From NCBI GenBank assembly GCA_034620365.1, contig JAQGEQ010000273.1:1-64000 (forward strand): a stretch of DNA of 64,000 bases, read 5' to 3'. The stretch comes from Pegea sp. RAD2-039 (lineage: Eukaryota > Chordata > Thaliacea > Salpida > Salpidae). The notes beneath the pieces were generated by a model that had not been told where the DNA came from, ran no database searches, and worked only from the letters and a program-made list of their open reading frames with translations. Positions 24,201-32,799 of the stretch are shown here, in pieces; the stretch's first letter is position 1; each line of letters starts with the position of its first letter. Position numbers and translations under genes: made by a program.

Positions 24201-25494
24201 TTTGTGAAATTTTTAGAATTAATTTAGTTGTAAATTTTATAGAAATTCATTTTTAAACAAATAAACTAAACAATTTTAAAATAATTTTATAAAATATTTG
24301 ATGTTTCTAGCAATGGAACGTAGACGACGTGATACTTGTGATGAAAATGCTTCTATGGTAGATGGTATTTGTGTTTGTGATGAAGGCTTTACTGGTGATG
24401 GAAGTGAATGTACTGGTTAGTAATATATTAATTGCTTACCTACTCCATGAACCAGCTTTTTAATTCTACATAATTAAAGTTGTTAGAATACCTTTTATTG
24501 TAAACAAAATAGAAAGTCATTTTGTAATATAGTTTATTCAAGACTTTTCAAGTAACTACTAAAATATTTGACGTTTCTAGCGATGGAACGTAGACGACGT
24601 GATACTTGTGATGAAAATGCTTCTATGGTAGATAGTGCTTGTGTTTGTGATGAAGGTTTCACTGGTGATGGAAGTGAATGTACTGGTTAGTAATAATCCA
24701 ATTTATTAAATATTTATTTATTTTCTTTTAATTCAGTAATTTTAAAATATATGGAATTAATTTTGTTGTAAATTTTATAGAAATTCATTTTCAAACAATT
24801 AAAGTAAACAATTTTAAGATAATTTTATAAAATATTTGATATTTCTAGCAATGGAACGTAGACGACGTGATACTTGTGATGAAAATTCTTCTATGGTAGA
24901 TGGTGCTTGTGTTTGTGATGAAGGTTTCACTGGTGATGGAAGTGAATGTACTGGTTAGTAATAATCCAATTTATTAAATATTTGTTTATTTACTTTTAAT
25001 TCAGTAATTTTAAAATATATGGAATTAATTTTGTTGTAAATTTTATAGAAATTCATTTTCAAACAATTAAACTAAACAATTTTAAAACAATTTTATAAAA
25101 TATTTGATATTTCTAGCAATGGAACGTAGACGACGTGATACTTGTGGTGAAATTGCTTCTATGGTAGATGGTGTTTGTGTTTGTGATGAAGGTTTCACTG
25201 GTGATGGAAGTGAATGTACTGGTTAGTAATAATCTAGTTTATTAAATATTTATTTATTTACTTTTAATTCAGTAATTTTAAAATATATAGAATTAATTTT
25301 GTTGTAAATTTTATAGAAATTCATTTTTAAACAATTAAACTAAACAATTTTAAAACAATTTTATAAAATATTTGATGTTTCTAGCAATGGAACGTAGACG
25401 ACGTGATACTTGTGATGAAAATGCTTCTATGGTAGATGGTGTTTGTGTTTGTGATGAAGGTTTCACTGGTGATGGGAGTGAATGCACTGGTTAG
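18297..25494 (+). CDS. Secreted multi-copy EGF-like peptide precursor
   Basis: The first exon (18297-18378) encodes a signal peptide (MQKTSIFVILFITSIIAIEA) and a short propeptide ending RLRR. Then come 27 EGF-like units, 28 exons in all, giving about 966 residues. Units 2-27 are each one 105-nt phase 1-1 exon. Each unit reads TCDENASMVDGACVCDEG, then FTGDGSECTAM, then ERRRRD. The four cysteines match C2, C4, C5 and C6 of a nidogen-type EGF domain. Tetra-arginine sites between units suit furin-type convertases in the secretory pathway, which would release peptides of about 31 residues. The only frequent change is Ala/Val/Ile before the second Cys. Unit 24 has VDSAC and unit 26 has CGEIAS. The last exon is unspliced and ends Gly-stop (TAG 25492-25494). 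The receptor and role are unknown; an EGFR-type ligand, a defence peptide or a matrix protein are all possible. The units may also stay joined if cleavage does not occur. Confidence 0.88.
18452..25489 (+). repeat. Tandem exon-intron array, 27 units, 267-bp period
   Basis: Exon starts are at 18452 (short first unit), 18698, 18965, 19232, 19499, 19766, 20033, 20300, 20567, 20834, 21101, 21368, 21636, 21903, 22171, 22438, 22705, 22973, 23240, 23507, 23774, 24044, 24311, 24581, 24849, 25117 and 25385. The step is 267 bp for most neighbours and 268 or 270 for the rest. Introns are about 162 nt and almost as conserved as exons. Most carry a GTTTTGTGAAA type. A second type (TAATTTTAAAATATATGG) follows units 12, 14, 17, 24, 25 and 26. 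An unrelated 165-nt type follows units 21 and 23. Higher-order duplications are visible: units 2-3 versus 4-5, and units 13-15 versus 16-18. Confidence 0.95.
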
Positions 25495-25704
25495 TTCTGT
25501 TTGTTTTTTTATGTGATTTTTTATTAAATGTTTTTTAGAGTTCGATCTTTCCTAAGGAGTTTTATATTGGATATTTCTAACATTTACTGGAAGCTGATTT
25601 CTTTACTAATACTTGATACTTATATTCATTTATAACCCTTAATAATTGATTATAACTCTTTTTCCTTAATATTTAAGATTTTTCTTTTATTTAATGCCTC
25701 GATA

Positions 25705-25710
25705 AATAAA
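25705..25710 (+). terminator. Poly(A) signal of the EGF array gene
   Basis: AATAAA in GATAAATAAACG, about 210 nt after the stop codon, is the first canonical hexamer seen downstream of the last unit. I saw no canonical AATAAA inside the array introns. Confidence 0.5.
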
Positions 25711-26577
25711 CGTATTTAGATGAACTTATTGTGTTTTTTTTAGTTTTAGAATTTAGTTGTATTAGTTGACACAATTTATAATTTTTTCCTTTTTAAATTT
25801 AAGATTTTTTATGTCAGAAAATTTATTAGATAGATTCTAGTGTTATTTAGTTTTTTGAGTTGTATAAATTCAGCATTTTTAAAGAAATTTAGAAACTTTT
25901 TTAATTTAAACCATTTTGTTACACCTCTTTTGAAGGTATGCACATGTCGTTAGTTTACATTAGCAATATGCAATTTATTTTTTCGTTGAAATATTTTATG
26001 TTTTTAATTAATTTTAGAACAAAATTTTTACTAAAATTGATTTTGTTAAACATATTTAATAATCTCTTTAACTTTTAGCTTGTCTTTTTAAAGGTCTTAT
26101 TTATTTTTTTAAATTTTATTATTTTCTTCTCTATTGATTATATATAAAAGCTAAAATATATTTCATTTGATGTCTTTATATGATTAACATATTTGAATAT
26201 CCTAAATACATTTTCAGAAATTTTAATACTTTTAAATATTAAAAAACTTAAATTTTTACTTAGATTAGTGTTAAGATAAAATTAAGATATTTTTAGTTTG
26301 ATTCTCATGGATGTTTAACTTATTATTATATTTAAGAATAAAAATTATATTTATAATTTTCTTAATCTATTGTTGATAGTGTATCTCTAATTATTATAAA
26401 AATAATTATAAACTGATTATTATAAATAACTTTAAATATTTTAAATTTTTTTTTATTATTTATATTATAATTATTGTTTTGGTGTTCAGTTTTAATTTAA
26501 TGATAACCTTTTTATATTGAGTTGTTTGAAACTATAAATTTTATCATTTAGAATAGAAGTAGAATAAGTTTTTAATA
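25711..26577. other. Intergenic, upstream of NUDT1
   Basis: AT-rich, with no gene and no clear TATA box or initiator for the following gene. Confidence 0.5.
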
Positions 26578-27114
26578 ATGAAATACATCAAAACTACTCT
26601 TGTGCAAATTGTTCAAAACTCGAGAATTCTGTTAGGTTTGAAGAAAAGAGGCTTTGGTGCAGGAAAATGGAATGGTTTTGGTGGCAAAGTTGAAAAAAAT
26701 GAAAGTTTAAAACAAGCAGCTAAGAGAGAATTATTTGAAGAATGTTGTATTCATGTCAATGAAAGTAATCTTGAACAAATTGCGATTTTATTATTTGAGT
26801 TTGAAGAAGGGAACCAATTGATGGAAGTTAATGTTTTTAAGACAAATTGTTACCAGGGAACACCAAAAGAAACAGATGAGATGAAACCGAAATATTTTGA
26901 TCTTAAAGAGATTCCCTTTGATAAAATGTGGAAAGATGACCCTTATTGGTATCCTCTGCTTTTCCAGGGAAAGTTTTTCTTCGGGTTTTTTAAGTTTAAA
27001 AACCAATATGAGATGATTTCTAAAGATATCCAAGAAGTTGAAAGTCTTGAAGAGGTAGTAAGATGTTTCCAAGACACCATGAAGCAACATGGATTTAAGA
27101 AAGAGGGCATCTGA
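26578..27114 (+). CDS. NUDT1: MTH1-type Nudix hydrolase (oxidised purine nucleotide pyrophosphatase)
   Basis: A single 178-residue frame resembling animal MTH1 throughout (RGFGAGKWNGFGGKVEKNE, QGTPKETDEMKP, FKFKNQYEM). The family hydrolyses 8-oxo-dGTP and other damaged purine nucleoside triphosphates to the monophosphate, keeping them out of DNA. The Nudix box spans residues 36-58 with G36, E42, R50, E51, E54 and E55 present, but the usual Gly near its end is Cys57 (EECCI). Residues Asn32, Trp118, Asp120 and Asp121 match the human base-recognition residues. The C-terminus runs about 20 residues beyond the usual length. The absence of introns, in a window of heavily split genes, allows for a retrocopy. 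The frame is intact and the 3' end has AATAAA at 27159. Confidence 0.92.
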   Translation: MKYIKTTLVQIVQNSRILLGLKKRGFGAGKWNGFGGKVEKNESLKQAAKRELFEECCIHVNESNLEQIAILLFEFEEGNQLMEVNVFKTNCYQGTPKETDEMKPKYFDLKEIPFDKMWKDDPYWYPLLFQGKFFFGFFKFKNQYEMISKDIQEVESLEEVVRCFQDTMKQHGFKKEGI

Positions 27115-27158
27115 TAGTTTTATTCAGAAAATTTTCTAAAACTTTTTTATATTTTGTT

Positions 27159-27164
27159 AATAAA
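27159..27164 (+). terminator. Poly(A) signal of NUDT1
   Basis: AATAAA 45 nt after the NUDT1 stop. It lies about 17 nt from the opposing signal of the coiled-coil gene, so the two transcripts probably end head-on or overlap slightly. Confidence 0.6.
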
Positions 27165-27180
27165 ATCAGTTTAGCAACAG

Positions 27181-27190
27181 TTTATTTATT
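27181..27190 (-). terminator. Poly(A) signal of the coiled-coil gene
   Basis: TTTATTTATT on the plus strand reads AATAAATAAA on the minus strand, 21 nt beyond the stop codon at 27211, implying a very short 3' UTR. Confidence 0.6.
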
Positions 27191-27210
27191 CAACAACTTG
27201 GAAAACAACA

Positions 27211-30200
27211 TTAATAAGGTTTGTGTAAGCTATAATTTTCAAAAGTCATCATAACACAAAACGCAAGAACGCTAACAAGTATCCCAAACTTGCCAATACC
27301 CTGAAGTTTTGACATCAAGAAGCTAAAAAGAAGAAAAAGTTGAAAAAGTTTTTAATTCAAACCAAATTGTACCTGAATATTGAATCAAACTGCAAACAGA
27401 CCTTTTGTTTCTGTAGTAGTTTAAAAAATTAGTTTAATTTTATTAATTGTTGATAATAACCAACTTTAGTTGGTGGCTCTTGTAAAAGTTGAATAAATTT
27501 GGTGGAAAATTCGATATGTTCTGGTTCTTCTATCTTCTCTGTATTCATCTGATTGTCCAAATATTTCAACTAGATAAAAATTAGTTGATAAAAATTGAGT
27601 TATAAATTTGATATATTTGAAACTTACTGAATGTTTAGCTTCTAGCTTTTGTTGATAGAAAGATTTTTCGAAATGAAATAATGAAATTTGATTAACCAAA
27701 ACCTGACAAAGTTAAATATTTTTCATGAAGTTAACTTCGATTATTCTTACTTTGATGAGTTTCAGAAATATTTGCTCGGAATAAAGACAACCAATTTGTT
27801 TGGAATAATCACAAATACTTCCAACAAACCTAACCATTTTTACCTTCATAAACATCTCATTAAGACCTTGAAACAAATAACTAGAAGAATTTATTACTTT
27901 ATCCAAACAATTCATCATCATATTCAAAGACTTTTTCATCTGATTTAATCTTTCTCTATAAGAAGATTGATCTTGTTCACACGCCATAGAAATATGATTT
28001 AAAGTACTTTTTAATTCATCATCATTCTGAATAAAAACAGTTTTTTGCTATTAAACTGTTAAATTTACTATTTAAAAAAAAGATTTTACTTGTAAATATG
28101 AAAGAGTCCCACAAACTTTCTGCTTGTTTGAAGGTATTTCCAAATTCAGTGCATCTAAAAAAAGTTAATGGAAAAAAATCGTCTTTTATAGTTTACAAAA
28201 TCTTTGATGAAAACAAACAAACCGATAGTTGAATGAAGATGAATCTACAAAACAAATTTTTCTTATTTTATTACAAATTAAAAACTGACACACAAATTAT
28301 TATCAAATTTGTAGCTGAAAAACTCACTGTAAAATTGTCACGTGTTACTTTCTGGTCTGCTTCACCTAAAATAAAAATATATTTTTATGAAAGCAGTTAA
28401 TAATTAGATCTGAAAATTTAAAAAATAAAAAACCTTCTGCAGTTTCATGTAATTCAAGGAAGTTGTTACACCTGTAAGACAATTGTACAAATAGATATTA
28501 GTTACAAAATTCTATCTACCAGGTAAGTAAGCTCCCAACAGAGTCCTCGGCAACATCAACTGGTAAACTCTCTTCATCTGTTAGTTGTAGCTCAGTGGTT
28601 TTATCCAACTAAAAATTTACAATTTAAATTCAAATTTTTAAGATGAGTTAAAAATTACTTTCATTTGTAAATCTGAAATTTGAATTTGCAAACTTTCATT
28701 TTGATTTATCAGTTGGTATTTTTCGGTTTGAAAATTTTCCAGACTTTCATTTAGTTGTGTTTGAGCTGAAAACGGAAAGATGTAGAAATTTAAACGATCT
28801 TTCTACAAGCAACTTACTTTCTAAACTATTTCTGGCTGAAGTTGAAGTTAGATTTGCCTGAAATAAACCAACTTTTTAAAAGATGAAAAAATAAACAAAA
28901 AAGTTGAAAATGAAAAATAAATTTTATAAATAATTAAAAATAAAACTTGAAATTTGAAGAAAAGTTTAAACTTGTACAACCTCCATTATTTCAGATAAAA
29001 GATTAATTTGTTTATCTCTAAGAGGTGAACAACTGAAAGAGATTTCTTTATCGTTCCTGTAACAAACAAAAAATTCAACTTATTGATATTTCAAATTGAA
29101 TTATTGAGTTTAAAAACATCTTACAAACACATCTGGTATTTTAACTCTTGTATCTGTGATTCTAAACTTTTCTTTTCTTCTTTTAAATGCTGAAAATACC
29201 AAAAAAATGTTTAAAAATCACCAAAAATGTTGAAGTTACTTGACAAGTAGATTTGAACTGAATTGCAGATAATCTTTCTTTTTGAAATAAATGAGAGATC
29301 TGTAAATAAATGAATTAGAAAGCAGTACAAAGTGCAGAAAATTCTACTTTTTCAAATTCTTCTTCTTTATGAATGAAATCTTCACTTAATTTCATAAAAT
29401 CTTCCTGAAAAATGACTTGGATAAACTTTTGTCAATTGGAGAATTTTTACCTGTAACTTCACACAATCCAATTTCAAAGATTCATTTTTTTTATTCATTG
29501 AATTCAGACTTTCTTCCAATATACACTTCTGTAATCCGACAAAGATTAAATTAGTGATCTTAAATAAGATAAATGAATGAAAATACTTCATTAATCATTT
29601 TATCCATGGTTTTATAAGCGTCATTTTCATCTTTTTTGTGTTTCTCTATCAGTTTGTTAAGTGAACAAATACTTTCTTTGAGTTGACTTTTCTCAGAAAC
29701 AACTTTTTCATATTCTTCTTGAAAATCTTCTTGTTCTTGAGACAGTTTTTTAGTGCTGATGAAGAATTTTAAATTATCAAATTTTACATCAAAAAATAGA
29801 TGAAACCTTTTCAGTTTTGAGTTTAATTTAAAGATTTGATCTTTCTGGAATTCAATTTGCTCTTCTAAACTTTCTACTGCTTGGTTTAGTTTGTCAACTT
29901 TTAACTGTAACTCGCTGTTAGTGAGTTTTAATGATTTGTTCCATCGATACACGAAATAACTTCTAGAATTTTAGTAAACAATTTCATTTGAGGTATTTTA
30001 TGATACTTTTTCACAGTTTAAGTTCTGAAGTTATCTACAAAATATTTCAAAAATAAACTTGCTTCTTTTCATCTGGGTTTACAGAAGTATTAGATGATGA
30101 TGGTGCTTCTAAAAAACATTTTTTTAATTTTGACACAATTTTGATATTATTTATTACATAATTATCACCAAATACACAAAAAGTAATAAATTTTTATGAC

Positions 30201-32799
30201 TAAATTAACTTATATTTTTATGAATAAAATATTTAGTAAGATTTTCTACTTTTATATGTTTTAATATAAATATCTTACTAAATAAACAAATTTAAAAAAT
30301 CTTTTTATAAAACAAACAACCAATAAGCATTGAAAGTTCAAATTAAATAAAAAAAAACTTAATTTTAAAAGAAGTTTTCATTTTTCATGCTTAAGTATAT
30401 TAATTTCAGCTTCTATTGAAAATTATGAAACATACCTTCATCAATTTCTGTCATGCTACTATAAAACAAGATTATTTATCAAAAAATAAAATATTGAACA
30501 ATTGTAGCTAAATTTTGTATAAATTGAACTATTAAATAATTTCAAAACTTCTTACAGTAACAAACTCAAGTTTTTAAAGACAACAATAACATGAAATATA
30601 TGAAGTTTTTACCCGTTTAATTTCACAAATTCCAGAAACTTTTGGTGGAGTTCTTCAGGGTTTAAACTTTCCGAAAGGACATCTAAGTTTGTATCTTGAA
30701 TAAGTTTATAATCAATAATAATAATAATAAAGTAAGAATAAATTTTCAAATAACCTTGATCTTTATCAAAGTCCGTCATTACATCTGGCTTCAATTCAAA
30801 CTTTTTTATGATATCTAGTAGAATAATAAGAAAAAAATTCAAATGTTACAAAAATAATTAGGTTTAAACCTGCAAAACTTTTTGAAAACATTTTTTGCAG
30901 TATAATTTATAAGACTATATCGGAAATGATGATTAATACAAAATAATTTATTGCTAAAATCATAATTTAAAACTTTGAGATTTTTACTGTAACAATAGAC
31001 TACTAAAGTAAACTTAAATATTTTTAAATTTATTTCAAACAAAGCAAGTTCAGCTAAAAATACTTAAAAATAGTTCAAATGTTTACAGACAAAAGTATCC
31101 CAACTACTATTTAAACTTCTTATATCACAATCAAACCAAATTGAAACGAAAAAAAATATTTTTTTATAAAAAAAAGTTTTAAAAAGTAAGTTATTAGTTT
31201 GCTTATTGGTCATATGTGGTTTAAAAAATGTAGAAGTAAATCTAAAATATTGTCTGAATTAAAAGAAAACTTTAATAAAAACAGTTCAGTCAGAAAAAAA
31301 AACATTTTTAATATTTTTCATAAATATTTATTATCATCAATATTCACAATTATACTTTTTCTAAAGTTATAACTTTAGCTAATGTGATATTTTTTACTTT
31401 TATCAAATTATGCGAATAATTAAAAACTTCTAAAATTTTCAAACACAAAAATAAATAGAGAAGAAAATAATAAATAGTAAAAAGTAAACATTAAAACCCC
31501 GACTTTAATAGGAGTGTAAATGTCACCCTAAAAAAAATCTTTTAAACAAACCATTAAAAATAATTTCACAAAAAATTCAGCAAAAAATATTTATCTATGT
31601 TCTAAAAGTTTTAGAAAAAAAATAAAAAATAACTTTTAAAATGAAACTTAAGTTGAAAAGCTCATTTCAAAAAAATAATCTTTGATTATTCAAACGGTTA
31701 AACTAGATTAAAAATAGGTTTAAAACCATTATTAAATATTTTATTCAAATTTATTATCAAGCACAAGGTTTTTTTAGCTTAAAAATAATTTTTGAAATAT
31801 ATTACTTAACCCGTTTTTCTAAAAAAAATATTTATCATTGAAGATATCAAAATTTAATTAATCGTTTATAAAAAAGCAATACGTTATAGTTGACTAACAA
31901 AGAACGCGTATTTTAAAACATAAGATGACATCTAAATTATATATGTGATATAAAGATATAAATATATAAAATTAAACTATAAACTTATTAGATAAAAAAA
32001 ATTATTTCCAATAAAATACCGCAAAATAATTAGAAAATTATACACTTTTTAACATTGCAAATCGTTTAATAAATTTGTATTATTCTCTGGCACCAAGTTA
32101 AAACATCACAAATTAACTTAAAATCCAGTTTGGTCGATTTAGCACCTTAATCTGTAAAAAATCTTCGGCCCCTAAAACTAAGATATCTTGTTTTAAAAAT
32201 AAACCTTATATTTGGTTGTCGGAGGTACTTGAAAAATATAAAGCCTTGTACAGCAAAAATATATTAACTTTTGTGAAAAATATACTTCTCAGAATAAAAA
32301 TATTTGTATATATGAAGATCTTTTAACTACAGAAGCTTATTACAGTATTGCTTTAAATATAAAAGCCGGGTGTTGCAGCGTACGCCTGTACTCCAGCTGC
32401 TAGAAAGTTTGAGTTGATTTGCAGTATGCAGTTGAAAGTTCTGCGCACTGTTGTAAAGTGATCGTGCAAAAAAATTAGCTCAATTCTTTATAATTCGCTT
32501 TAAGAGCTGTTAGATTTGTCACTCGCATCCACGCGTTGAATTTATGAAATATATATTTAATAAGGTATAACAGTAGAAAAAGGTTATAAAATACATAATC
32601 ATTGTATTTAATCTCATATAAAAATTAAAAAGAAATTCAAACTTCAACAAAATCAGTGGAAATAATCTAAAGTATTAATAAGAAAAATACCTGATGTACA
32701 AAAACGATCTGTTTGTCGCTTGATTCTATTATTATCTTCAAAATAAAGAAATCTATCAATATCATCTTCAGCTTCATTCCAAATAAATTTAATTGGCAT
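27211..32799 (-). CDS. Tail-anchored coiled-coil protein, 25 exons
   Basis: Phase-consistent exons: 32691-32799, 30755-30814, 30613-30694, 30436-30458, 30059-30108, 30015-30034, 29807-29962, 29587-29755, 29451-29528, 29348-29404, 29240-29299, 29125-29189, 28972-29056, 28818-28857, 28659-28765, 28520-28608, 28434-28471, 28328-28365, 28223-28244, 28090-28154, 27751-28026, 27628-27702, 27465-27569, 27373-27410, 27211-27322. The product is 672 residues: an acidic N-terminus (MPIKFIWNEAEDDIDRFLYF), a conserved-looking LNPEELHQKFLEFVKLNG motif, coiled coil over about 120-390, a second helical part (480-620) and a C-terminal hydrophobic segment (FGILVSVLAFCVMMTF, 648-663) followed by nine residues. 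This is the design of a tail-anchored ER, Golgi or nuclear-envelope protein. I do not recognise the family; IRAG/LRMP-like or golgin-like proteins share the architecture only. Three exons are just 20-23 nt. Confidence 0.85.
32365..32470 (+). ncRNA. SRP (7SL) RNA Alu-domain-like relic
   Basis: GCCGGGTGTTGCAGCG, then GCCTGTACTCCAGCTGCTAG, then GTTCTGCGCACTG follow the order of the 5' Alu domain of metazoan SRP RNA (GCCGGGC, then GCCTGTAGTCCCAGCTACT, then AGTTCTGGGCTGTAGTGCGC). The S domain is not found downstream, where the sequence turns into an A-rich run and ordinary AT-rich DNA. A truncated pseudogene or a 7SL-derived SINE is more likely than a working gene. It lies in intron 1 of the coiled-coil gene, on the opposite strand. 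Confidence 0.5.

Noticed and set aside
18452-25489. Regular repeat-spacer pattern resembling a CRISPR array
   Set aside because: The period is 267 bp, both parts are conserved, the repeat encodes EGF-like protein and is bounded by splice sites, and the surroundings are an animal genome.
26791-27090. Minus-strand frame of about 100 codons under NUDT1
   Set aside because: It is the antisense shadow of the conserved Nudix coding frame.
27211-27322. KASH-type nuclear-envelope tail on the coiled-coil protein
   Set aside because: KASH peptides end in a PPPx motif after the membrane segment, while this one ends SLHKPY.
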